DNA from: Lutibacter sp. UBA4458
Lineage (GTDB): Bacteria > Bacteroidota > Bacteroidia > Flavobacteriales > Flavobacteriaceae
Direction of reading: 5' to 3'
NCBI GenBank assembly: GCA_002390165.1
Contig: DGOU01000035.1
Location: forward strand, 13,792-29,561
DNA: 15,770 bases
Shown here: positions 1 to 6,240 of the stretch, in pieces
How positions within the stretch are numbered: position 1 is the first letter of the stretch
Layout: each line of letters opens with the position of its first letter
Notes under the pieces: model-generated
The model's input: only the letters and a program-made list of their open reading frames with translations
What the model was told of the DNA's origin: nothing
Database searches by the model: none
Made by a program: the position numbers and the translations under genes

Positions 1-17
1 ACAACAACTCGTTTCAT
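1..17 (-). CDS. 5' end of a minus-strand gene, start MKRVV, product unknown
   Basis: Only the start codon (minus-strand ATG at 17-15) and the next few codons, giving M-K-R-V-V plus one GT-starting codon (also Val), are inside the window. The start is supported by a perfect Bacteroidota -7 element 17 bp upstream. An MKRVVV start is compatible with several enzyme families, for example the tRNA thiouridylase MnmA or the ketoacyl synthase FabF, but five residues cannot decide and no product is claimed. It follows the GNAT gene on the same strand but has its own promoter. Confidence 0.5.
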
Positions 18-34
18 CTTAGTTTTTAAAAATG

Positions 35-42
35 CAAAGTTA
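35..42 (-). promoter_or_regulatory. Bacteroidota -7 promoter element (TAACTTTG)
   Basis: The minus strand reads TAACTTTG, a full match to the flavobacterial -7 consensus TAnnTTTG. A start point about 4 bp downstream would leave a leader of roughly a dozen bases before the ATG at 17. No clear TTG is found in the usual -33 range; the sequence there is TTTC-like. An 18-bp palindrome (36-53) overlaps the element. Confidence 0.6.
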
Positions 43-53
43 CCTATAACTTT
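36..53. promoter_or_regulatory. 18-bp palindrome overlapping the promoter
   Basis: AAAGTTA-CCTA-TAACTTT is a perfect inverted repeat with 7-bp arms and a 4-bp spacer. Its left arm overlaps almost all of the -7 element of the gene leaving at position 1, the usual place for a repressor operator. The arms are AT-rich, so chance is possible. No regulator gene is nearby. Confidence 0.3.
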
Positions 54-117
54 TATGAAAGAAAAGTTAATTTTAAATACAATTTAAGTATAATTTTTTT
101 TGAATGTTAAAATCTAT

Positions 118-633
118 TTAGGAAATAAAATTAACTTTTAATCCATAAATTAAATGTCCACAAGTAACCTCATTTAATTGAATCATATTTGGCAAATGTC
201 CCATTTTTTTAAACTTAAATTTTTCTAAAATTTTAACTGTAGCGGTATTGATATCTAAAACAAAAGCTAGTAGATTTTTTATATTTATTCTATTGCAATC
301 TTGTAAAACAAAATTTATTAGAGCTGTTCCAATTCCTTTTTTGTGATAATTATAATCTACATAATAGCTAATTTCAGCTATACTTGCCATTGCTTTTCTT
401 CCTGTACGATAAGGTGATAACGAGCAATAACCAACCACCTTATTTTTTAAAATTGCTACATATAAAGGATAGGTGTTATTATCGAATTTTTGAAACCAGG
501 TTAGTCTTTCTTCAAGTTTAAATACCATAGTATCTCCAGTAGCGCAATTAGACTTAATTGCCTGATTATATATGGTAACCAAATCTGATAAATCCTTCCG
601 TTCTGCAAATCTAAATTTTAAATCTTTTATCAT
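118..633 (-). CDS. GNAT-family N-acetyltransferase (phosphinothricin acetyltransferase-like)
   Basis: A 171-residue cytosolic acetyltransferase expected to move an acetyl group from acetyl-CoA to an amine. It has the layout of the Pat/Bar-like GNAT branch: an N-terminal IYNQAI helix (21-26), a WFQKF/YPLYVA segment (46-60), VVGYCSLSPYR (67-76), the AEISYYVD strand (86-93) and the acetyl-CoA pyrophosphate loop HKKGIG (97-102, a Q/RxxGxG/A type loop). Length is normal for the family. Substrate is unknown; members acetylate methionine sulfoximine, methionine sulfone or phosphinothricin-type amino acids, but the substrate-binding region here is divergent (AMASIAE where Pat often has Tyr-rich sequence). 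Its ATG overlaps the stop of the upstream MORN gene by one base (TAATG), so it is probably the last gene of a four-gene transcript. Confidence 0.85.
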   Translation of the reverse strand: MIKDLKFRFAERKDLSDLVTIYNQAIKSNCATGDTMVFKLEERLTWFQKFDNNTYPLYVAILKNKVVGYCSLSPYRTGRKAMASIAEISYYVDYNYHKKGIGTALINFVLQDCNRINIKNLLAFVLDINTATVKILEKFKFKKMGHLPNMIQLNEVTCGHLIYGLKVNFIS

Positions 634-1316
634 TATTGTTTTAGCTTATCTACCCTTACCGATTTTCCGTTCTCAAAATACTCCCATTTGCCAACTTTTA
701 CATCATTTTCATAATTACCGGTATAAATTAATTTACCATGAATATCGTAGTATTTTGCCAATCCGTCTAATTTACCATCTACATAATTTAATTCATCTAA
801 TAGAATTCCATTTTTAGCAAAACGTTTGGTATTACCATGTAATTTAGCATTTTTGTAGAATAAAATTTCTGTGATTTTTCCATTTTTATAATAGGTTTTT
901 GATTTCCCTTCTAAAACTCCATTTTTATAATTTTCTTCCGACAATAAGGTTTTTCCATCCGATTGATAATATTTCCAATGTCCAATTCTTTTTTTAGCAT
1001 CCATTACTCCTTCACTAACCAAAACTCCTTTTACTGTGTAAAAAGAAACTTTAGCTAAATTGCTGTTGGTCTCAAAAGTTTTTATTGCAGTTGGATATTC
1101 GGAACTTAAGGCACTATAAAATTTAAAAACTCCTATTTCCTTTCCATTTTTAAACTGCCCAATATATCTTACTTTTCCGTTGTTATAGTTCTTTTTCCAA
1201 ACTCCAATTCTTTTACCACTTGTATTAAACTGATTTATTTTATTTTGCGATAAAAGTCGTTGACAAGTAATAGCCAGAATAAAACTAACTATAAATAATA
1301 GTGTATTTTTTTTCAT
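633..1316 (-). CDS. Exported YwqK/MORN-repeat protein
   Basis: A 227-residue protein starting with a lysine-tipped hydrophobic signal segment (residues 1-24, ending near LLSQ). A Cys in it (AITC) is a poor lipobox because Thr sits at -1. The rest is a series of roughly 20-23-residue repeats of the form xNGKxxxxxxYKNGxxxGxxxxY, the MORN_2 / YwqK-type beta-hairpin pattern: clear units include NGKVRYIGQFKNGK, DGKTLLSEENYKNG, NGKITEILFYKNAK, NGILLDELNYVDGK and HGKLIYTGNYENDV. Such proteins are often annotated as YwqK-family antitoxin in Bacteroidota, but nothing here suggests a toxin partner; an envelope or surface role is more likely. It sits 27 bp after the Haem_bd gene and touches the GNAT gene. 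Confidence 0.8.
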   Translation of the reverse strand: MKKNTLLFIVSFILAITCQRLLSQNKINQFNTSGKRIGVWKKNYNNGKVRYIGQFKNGKEIGVFKFYSALSSEYPTAIKTFETNSNLAKVSFYTVKGVLVSEGVMDAKKRIGHWKYYQSDGKTLLSEENYKNGVLEGKSKTYYKNGKITEILFYKNAKLHGNTKRFAKNGILLDELNYVDGKLDGLAKYYDIHGKLIYTGNYENDVKVGKWEYFENGKSVRVDKLKQ

Positions 1317-1343
1317 AAATAAAACACCTTTAAATGTTTCCTA

Positions 1344-1775
1344 TTAATTTAATGTATTTAACCATTCGGTAAAAACCTTGCTTTGTTGTGCGGATAAAAC
1401 AGCATTTTTATGAATTAAAATATAACTAGTTAAAGGCATTTCTTTTTTCTTAATTACCTTTTTTAACTCTTTAATAATATGCTCTTTTTGGTTATCGTTA
1501 TATAAAGTCCATTCAGAAAAATTTACATGTTCTTTTCCATCGTTAACATGGTAAGCCAAAAACCAGGAAACTGGTGCAATTTTATTATACCAAGGATAAA
1601 TGGTTTCGTTAGAATGACAATCGGCACAAGATGTTTTTATTATTTTTTGTACATCATTTGGAATTTGAAACTCCGTAGTTATATCATTTTTAAAATTTTT
1701 AGAGATATTTTTTTTAGGTTGAATAAATTGAATTAAAAACACAACAATTAATATACCTATAAGTTTTTTTTTCAT
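1344..1775 (-). CDS. Exported c-type haem-binding protein (Haem_bd domain)
   Basis: A 143-residue protein with an N-terminal membrane anchor or signal segment (residues 4-19) and one CxxCH haem-attachment motif, C50-A-D-C53-H54, in the context TSCADCHSNETIYPWY. The following APVSWFLAYHVNDGKEHVNFSEW stretch is typical of the Bacteroidota Haem_bd domain (PF14376). M113 in KKEMPLTSY is a plausible distal haem ligand, as this position is conserved as MP in the family. Known members are periplasmic monohaem proteins often found near peroxidases or oxidases; the redox partner here is not visible. Only 3 bp separate it from the upstream DUF1028 gene, so the two are almost certainly co-transcribed. 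Confidence 0.87.
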   Translation of the reverse strand: MKKKLIGILIVVFLIQFIQPKKNISKNFKNDITTEFQIPNDVQKIIKTSCADCHSNETIYPWYNKIAPVSWFLAYHVNDGKEHVNFSEWTLYNDNQKEHIIKELKKVIKKKEMPLTSYILIHKNAVLSAQQSKVFTEWLNTLN

Positions 1776-1778
1776 TTT

Positions 1779-2765
1779 TTATAATTTTAATATTCCTTTT
1801 AAATCTTTTTCTGAAACCGTTAACAATTTTGCTTTTACTAAACGAGGAATTAACGTTTTCCAATTACTATTTATTTTAAAAATAGCTTGTAATATTTGTT
1901 TTGCTTCTATTAGTTCCCCATTATTAGCAAGTGTAATGGCGTACCAGTATTTCATTTCTAAATTATCTGGATTCAATTTTTGTGCATTCATATAATACTC
2001 TTTAGCCAAAGTATTATTACCTGTTTCAACTGCTAAATCACCTTTATTCATAAAATCATATGCTTTATGAATGGTTAACAATCGTCGCATTTCTTTAATA
2101 GGATTTTCATTATCCTCAACTCTTAAATCCACAACTTTATCCTCCCAACTATTTCCTGTACTTTTAGCTTTTACCACTAAAATTGCCGCCGATTGTTTTC
2201 CTCTAATATCTCCTCCTTCTTTTTGAGCAGCTTCTAAAGCCGCTAATAAACGTTCGGCTAAACTTCCTTTTGTAGTTTTAAAAGCTTTTGCCATAGCTGG
2301 CCAAACAGTATTTTTTTCCATTAAATTAGCTTGTACGGAAAAATTACTACCCATAATGTTTCCAGCTTCTGATATGCAATTTTTTCCTGTATATGAAAAA
2401 ACATCACCTTTGGCATTTAAAATTGCTAATTGACGAACGTCTCTTCCTTCATCTAATTTTAATAAATCTTCAACTGCCATTTTAGGCGTTAAACCATTTT
2501 CTAACAATCGCAATCCACGTGGTCCAAACGAAGGATTAATAAACGATTGTGTTGCCACCACCCCAACGCCTGCCTTTCCCCAAGCAACCAAACTTCCTAC
2601 AGAAAACCAATGAGACTGTACAGCAACTCCCATTTCCCCAGTTATAGTATCTCGTGCCACAATAGAAAATGTGTGTGCAAATGGTTCTTTTTTAGCATAA
2701 ACTTGTTGTGCTTGTAGTGACGTATTTAGAAAAATAGCGATTAAAAAAATTATTTTAAATTTCAT
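1779..2765 (-). CDS. Secreted DUF1028 protein with C-terminal TPR-like region
   Basis: A 328-residue protein with signal peptide (residues 1-19, ending SLQAQ). Residues ~30-225 are a DUF1028 domain (PF06267): TFSIVARD, GEMGVAVQSHWFSVGS, GVGVVATQSFINPSFGPRGL and GGDIRGKQSAAILVV are the family's diagnostic blocks. The fold resembles Ntn-hydrolases, and the autoproteolytic or catalytic role of the family is not established. Residues ~235-310 look like one or two TPR helix pairs (NTLAKEYYMNAQKLNPDNLEMKYWYAITLANNGELIEAKQIL), a common C-terminal addition. It is the first gene of the minus-strand cluster and stands divergent to the 41-residue membrane protein gene across 52 bp. Confidence 0.88.
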   Translation of the reverse strand: MKFKIIFLIAIFLNTSLQAQQVYAKKEPFAHTFSIVARDTITGEMGVAVQSHWFSVGSLVAWGKAGVGVVATQSFINPSFGPRGLRLLENGLTPKMAVEDLLKLDEGRDVRQLAILNAKGDVFSYTGKNCISEAGNIMGSNFSVQANLMEKNTVWPAMAKAFKTTKGSLAERLLAALEAAQKEGGDIRGKQSAAILVVKAKSTGNSWEDKVVDLRVEDNENPIKEMRRLLTIHKAYDFMNKGDLAVETGNNTLAKEYYMNAQKLNPDNLEMKYWYAITLANNGELIEAKQILQAIFKINSNWKTLIPRLVKAKLLTVSEKDLKGILKL

Positions 2766-2783
2766 TTGTTTAGTTTTAATTTT

Positions 2784-2791
2784 TAAAGATA
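2784..2791 (-). promoter_or_regulatory. Possible -7 element for the DUF1028 cluster (TATCTTTA)
   Basis: On the minus strand TATCTTTA matches TAnnTTTG at seven of eight positions and lies 18 bp before the ATG of the DUF1028 gene, inside the 52-bp divergent intergenic region. No TTG is found at the -33 distance, so support is weak. Confidence 0.3.
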
Positions 2792-2805
2792 TTATTTTTT
2801 AATTA

Positions 2806-2813
2806 TAAATTTG
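2806..2813 (+). promoter_or_regulatory. -7 promoter element (TAAATTTG), possibly giving a leaderless transcript
   Basis: TAAATTTG is a full match to TAnnTTTG. It ends only 4 bp before the ATG at 2818, so a start point at the usual distance would fall at or next to the ATG. No -33 TTG is present at 17-23 bp upstream. Confidence 0.4.
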
Positions 2814-2817
2814 CATT

Positions 2818-2943
2818 ATGGGAATTTCTAATTTTTGGTATTACACTATAATTGCTGTTGTTTTATTGCACATTTTGGTTGGATTTGGCTATTTAATCTA
2901 TAAATTATCTCCAAAGAAAAAAGATAAAACAAAAAATGAATAA
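2818..2943 (+). CDS. 41-residue single-span membrane miniprotein
   Basis: ATG at 2818 to TAA at 2941-2943 gives 41 residues: a short N-terminus (MGISNFWYY), one hydrophobic helix (about residues 8-28, TIIAVVLLHILVGFGYLIY) and a very basic tail (KLSPKKKDKTKNE). By the positive-inside rule the tail should be cytoplasmic. It is short enough for automatic callers to miss. Support comes from the coherent helix-plus-basic-tail design, the -7 element just upstream, and an 8-bp overlap with the next gene (ATG at 2936), which suggests translational coupling. Function unknown. Confidence 0.7.
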   Translation: MGISNFWYYTIIAVVLLHILVGFGYLIYKLSPKKKDKTKNE

Positions 2944-3505
2944 AAACTTTTTAATACAAGAGCTAAACAATATTGCTAATGCAAGACGAGTAAACAGATT
3001 GCGAGTAGCAAATTTAGTTGTACAAAATAAGATACTTTTTAAGTATTTATTAGAACTAACTTTTGATTTTAACAATAAATTATCCATTAAAGCTGCTTGG
3101 GTTTTAGAATTTGTTTGTGATAAGAAATTAAATTTATTGGCACCTCATTTAAATTACTTTACAAATAATATAAATGCTGTAAAATTTGATAGTGCTGTTC
3201 GTCCAGTTGCAAAAATATGTGAATTTTTGGCCAAAGATTATACATCAAAAAGCCAATTAGTTATTACAACTAAAATTTCAAAAGAACATATTAATAAAAT
3301 GGTTGAAGTAGGTTTTGATTGGTTAATTGGCAATCAAAAAGTTGCAGTAAAAGTATATACGATGGAAATGCTATTTTTATTTGGAAAAAAGATAGATTGG
3401 GTACATAAAGAATTACAGTTAATTATTCAACAAAACATTACAAATGAAAGCCCAGCATACCAATCTCGTGGAAAGAAAATTTTAAATTTGATAAAGAATA
3501 CATAA
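2936..3505 (+). CDS. HEAT-like helical protein upstream of purB, function unknown
   Basis: A 189-residue cytosolic protein with no signal or membrane segment. The sequence is almost all amphipathic helices with a HEAT/ARM-like cadence (for example VVQNKILFKYLLELTFDFNNKLSIKAAWVLEFVCDKK, then KVAVKVYTMEMLFLFGKK, the pattern of lost-and-kept solvent faces seen in HEAT pairs). Proteins of this type commonly sit just before adenylosuccinate lyase in flavobacteria and are sometimes labelled as adenylosuccinate lyase by proximity. Here none of the fumarate-lyase motifs is present, so it is not an enzyme of that family. It overlaps the membrane miniprotein by 8 bp and lies 57 bp before purB. Confidence 0.75.
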   Translation: MNKNFLIQELNNIANARRVNRLRVANLVVQNKILFKYLLELTFDFNNKLSIKAAWVLEFVCDKKLNLLAPHLNYFTNNINAVKFDSAVRPVAKICEFLAKDYTSKSQLVITTKISKEHINKMVEVGFDWLIGNQKVAVKVYTMEMLFLFGKKIDWVHKELQLIIQQNITNESPAYQSRGKKILNLIKNT

Positions 3506-3562
3506 TACTATTCATTTTATGCTAATTTCATTATTTTTACACTTTTAACTCAATCTAAATAA

Positions 3563-4906
3563 ATGTCCTTAACCAATTTAAACGCAATATCACCAATTGA
3601 TGGTAGATACAGAAGCAAAGTAGAAAATTTAGCTCCTTTTTTTTCAGAAGAAGCTTTAATAAAATATCGAGTAAAAGTAGAAATTGAATACTTTATAGCT
3701 CTTTGTGAAATACCTTTACCTCAACTTGCTGATTTTGATACTTCTCTTTTTAAAAAATTAAGAAATATTTATATAAATTTTTCTACTGCTGATGCTCAAA
3801 AAATTAAAGACATTGAAAAAATTACCAATCATGATGTAAAAGCTGTAGAGTATTTTATCAAAGAGAAATTTGATGCTTTAAAACTCGGAAAACACAAGGA
3901 ATTTATTCACTTCGGTTTAACTTCACAGGATATTAATAATACTGCAGTTCCTTTATCATTACATGATGCTTTTGATGCAGTTTATTATCCTGAATTGGCA
4001 AATTTATTAGTAAAGTTAAAGGAGTTAGCCTTGGAATGGAAAAACATTTCAATGCTGGCAAGAACACACGGACAGCCTGCTTCTCCTTCTCGTTTAGGAA
4101 AAGAAATTCAAGTTTTTGTAGAACGAATTGAACAACAAGTTACCCAGTTACAAAACATTCCATATGCTGCTAAATTTGGAGGTGCAACCGGTAATTATAA
4201 TGCGCATAAAGTTGCTTACCCAAATATAGATTGGAAACAATTTGGAACTCATTTTGTTGAAAAAGTTTTAGGCTTGCATCATTCTTTTCCAACTACTCAA
4301 ATTGAACATTACGATCATTTAGCAGGAATTTTTGACGCGTTAAAACGTATTAATACTATTTTAATTGATTTTGATAGAGATATTTGGACGTATGTTTCTA
4401 TGGAATATTTTAAACAAAAAATAAAAAAAGGTGAAGTTGGTTCTTCAGCAATGCCACATAAAGTAAATCCGATTGATTTTGAAAATTCTGAAGGAAATTT
4501 AGGAATTGCTAATGCAATTTTTGAACACTTATCCGCAAAACTTCCTCTTTCTCGTTTACAACGAGATTTAACCGATTCAACTGTTTTAAGAAATATTGGA
4601 GTTCCAATTTCTCATACAATTATTGCCTTTAGTTCTACGTTAAAGGGATTGAACAAACTTTTAATTAATAAAGAAAAATTTGCAGAAGATTTAGAAAATC
4701 ATTGGGCGGTAGTTGCAGAAGCGATACAAACTATATTAAGACGAGAAGCTTATCCAAATCCATATGAAGCTCTTAAAAATTTGACTAGAACTAACACAGA
4801 AATAAATCAGAAATCTATTGCAGATTTTATTGATACGCTTGAAGTTTCTGAGACTATTAAAATGGAATTAAAACAAATTACACCTGAAAATTATACTGGA
4901 ATATAA
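3563..4906 (+). CDS. purB: Adenylosuccinate lyase
   Basis: A 447-residue cytosolic enzyme that cleaves SAICAR to AICAR plus fumarate and adenylosuccinate to AMP plus fumarate, in purine synthesis. It shows all three conserved regions of the fumarase/aspartase superfamily: TSQDINNTA (120-128), RTHGQPASPSRLGKE (R167 onward, with catalytic His169) and the flexible signature loop GSSAMPHKVNP (293-303), which carries the catalytic serine pair S294/S295. The N-terminal NAISPIDGRYRSK is the usual PurB start and fixes the ATG. Length fits the 447-460 residue bacterial long form. Its TAA overlaps the next gene's ATG by one base. A TATTTTTA near-match to the -7 element at 3532-3539 may give it its own promoter. 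Confidence 0.97.
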   Translation: MSLTNLNAISPIDGRYRSKVENLAPFFSEEALIKYRVKVEIEYFIALCEIPLPQLADFDTSLFKKLRNIYINFSTADAQKIKDIEKITNHDVKAVEYFIKEKFDALKLGKHKEFIHFGLTSQDINNTAVPLSLHDAFDAVYYPELANLLVKLKELALEWKNISMLARTHGQPASPSRLGKEIQVFVERIEQQVTQLQNIPYAAKFGGATGNYNAHKVAYPNIDWKQFGTHFVEKVLGLHHSFPTTQIEHYDHLAGIFDALKRINTILIDFDRDIWTYVSMEYFKQKIKKGEVGSSAMPHKVNPIDFENSEGNLGIANAIFEHLSAKLPLSRLQRDLTDSTVLRNIGVPISHTIIAFSSTLKGLNKLLINKEKFAEDLENHWAVVAEAIQTILRREAYPNPYEALKNLTRTNTEINQKSIADFIDTLEVSETIKMELKQITPENYTGI

Positions 4907-5271
4907 TGAAAAAAATTATCGTGTTTTTTATAATAATAACCTTTGCTTCTTGTGCAAATGAGCCCTTAAATCCAGATAGATTTAAACAAGGAAATTTTAA
5001 AATTCCAGCTTCAAAAGGATATAGCGCAACTTTTATTACTAGAATAGATTCCTTGCAAATTGAAAAATACGATGATAGAATAGATACGCTTACTATACAT
5101 TGGAAAAATAATTTTAATTATACGTTAAAAATGGTGCATCCAAAAAATGCTATTGATCAAGAACCTATTCACGTGAAAATTACAAATATCAATAAAGAAT
5201 CCTATGATTTTGAAGCCATTATTGGACAATCAAACTACATTCAAAAAGGCACTCTTATTTTACCAAAATAA
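4906..5271 (+). CDS. Small lipoprotein downstream of purB, function unknown
   Basis: A 121-residue protein with a short signal peptide and a lipobox-like FASC, giving lipidated C16 followed by ANEPLNPD. The mature part is beta-rich (GNFKIPASKGYSATFITRIDSLQIEKYDDRIDTLTIHW, then YTLKMVHPKNA). This matches a conserved flavobacterial lipoprotein type that has been mislabelled DNA topoisomerase IV in some genomes; it has nothing of a topoisomerase. It overlaps purB by one base (TAATG) and lies 7 bp before the TerC gene, so the three are probably on one mRNA. Confidence 0.8.
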   Translation: MKKIIVFFIIITFASCANEPLNPDRFKQGNFKIPASKGYSATFITRIDSLQIEKYDDRIDTLTIHWKNNFNYTLKMVHPKNAIDQEPIHVKITNINKESYDFEAIIGQSNYIQKGTLILPK

Positions 5272-5278
5272 TTAAATT

Positions 5279-6118
5279 ATGGAAATTTTTTTACAAGCCA
5301 ATACTTGGGTTGCCTTATTAACCTTAACTTTTTTAGAAATTGTTTTAGGAATTGATAACATAGTTTTTATATCAATTATTTCCAATAAATTAAAAATTAA
5401 AGACCAACCAAAAGCAAGAAGTATAGGTTTAGTGCTTGCCATGATTTTTAGAATTGTGTTACTTTTTGGTATTACCGTTGTTTTAAAACTTCAAAATGCA
5501 CTATTTCATATAGATGTTTCGTGGTTAAAAGCTGGGGTTACTGGGCAAAGTTTAATCATATTTAGTGGAGGTATTTTCTTATTGTACAAAAGTGTATCAG
5601 AAATTCATCATAAATTAGAAGGAGTTGAAGAAAGTAATACTAATAAGGTAAAAAGTGGTTTGTGGAATGCAATTACACAAATAGCAGTATTAAATGTAGT
5701 TTTCTCCTTCGATAGTATTTTAACCGCCATTGGGTTGGTAAGTTTAGATAATCCACCTGCAGGTTTCGGTTATGAAGGTGGTATGTTAATTATGATAATT
5801 TCTATAATAATCTCCATATTAATCATGATGTCTTTTGCAGGACCTGTAAGTAAATTTGTAAATGAACACCCAACTATTCAAATATTAGGGCTTTCCTTTT
5901 TAATTTTAATTGGAGTAATGCTTTTAGCAGAAGGATCTCATTTAGCTCATTTTATTTTATTTGGTAACGAGGTACACAGCATTCCAAAAGGATATTTATA
6001 TTTTGCGATTTTCTTTTCCTTATTTGTTGAATTTTTAAATTTAAAAATGAAAAAAGGTAAAAACCCTGTAATTTTACATGATTCTAAGTTACTTAACAAC
6101 GAAGAAAACAACACCTAA
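5279..6118 (+). CDS. TerC-family integral membrane protein (probable metal exporter)
   Basis: A 279-residue inner-membrane protein with about seven to eight hydrophobic spans. It carries the two TerC half-motifs in inverted-repeat arrangement: LTFLEIVLGIDNIVFISII (E20, D26) in the first helix and LNVVFSFDSILTAIGLV (D145) in the fourth or fifth. These intramembrane acidic residues are conserved in TerC/Alx/YkoY proteins, some of which export Mn2+ or support metal loading of secreted enzymes. The name comes from tellurite resistance, but no ter operon genes are near. A hydrophilic loop (about 105-128) separates the halves. Substrate is inferred only at family level. Confidence 0.92.
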   Translation: MEIFLQANTWVALLTLTFLEIVLGIDNIVFISIISNKLKIKDQPKARSIGLVLAMIFRIVLLFGITVVLKLQNALFHIDVSWLKAGVTGQSLIIFSGGIFLLYKSVSEIHHKLEGVEESNTNKVKSGLWNAITQIAVLNVVFSFDSILTAIGLVSLDNPPAGFGYEGGMLIMIISIIISILIMMSFAGPVSKFVNEHPTIQILGLSFLILIGVMLLAEGSHLAHFILFGNEVHSIPKGYLYFAIFFSLFVEFLNLKMKKGKNPVILHDSKLLNNEENNT

Positions 6119-6150
6119 TAATCTGTATAACTGCTTCTTGTTAATATAAT

Positions 6151-6186
6151 GTAATAATAGTTACAAAGGTCTGTAATTTTTATTAC
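6151..6186. promoter_or_regulatory. Tandem operator-like palindromes GTAA-N6-TTAC (x2)
   Basis: Two 14-bp inverted repeats, GTAATAATAGTTAC (6151-6164) and GTAATTTTTATTAC (6173-6186), share the form GTAA-N6-TTAC and have centres 22 bp apart, about two helical turns. They lie directly upstream of the promoter of the efflux operon. Spacing and symmetry suit a dimeric regulator binding twice on one face of the helix. No regulator gene is adjacent. Confidence 0.45.
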
Positions 6187-6189
6187 TTC

Positions 6190-6216
6190 TTGTAGAAATT
6201 GACTAACTTAGTTTTG
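6190..6216 (+). promoter_or_regulatory. Promoter of the efflux operon (TTG, then TAGTTTTG)
   Basis: TAGTTTTG at 6209-6216 is a full match to TAnnTTTG; a TTG at 6190-6192 lies 16 bp upstream, one base below the usual 17-23 range. A start point near 6220 would give a leader of about 20 bases before the ATG at 6241. The presence of this element argues against using the TTG at 6199 as translation start. Confidence 0.55.
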
Positions 6217-6240
6217 CCACAAACTAAAAAAACAAAAATT

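Noticed and set aside
572..817. Plus-strand open frame opposite the GNAT/MORN genes
   Set aside because: Antisense shadow of two well-supported minus-strand genes; the translation shows no domain or signal.
633..1316. YwqK-type antitoxin of a toxin-antitoxin pair
   Set aside because: The annotation is common for MORN_2 proteins, but this one is exported and no toxin-like gene is adjacent; the neighbouring GNAT is of the amino-acid acetyltransferase type, not a tRNA-acetylating toxin type.
1527..1736. Plus-strand open frame opposite the Haem_bd gene
   Set aside because: Antisense to a CxxCH protein with clear family features; aromatic-rich sequence typical of reversed AT-rich coding DNA.
2905..3087. 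Minus-strand 60-residue hydrophobic frame
   Set aside because: Antisense to the HEAT-like gene and the membrane miniprotein; hydrophobicity follows from reading lysine-rich coding DNA backwards.
6199..6240. Upstream TTG start for the TolC-family gene, adding 14 residues
   Set aside because: The extension puts polar residues before a clear signal peptide and overlaps a full -7 promoter element; ATG 6241 is the natural start.
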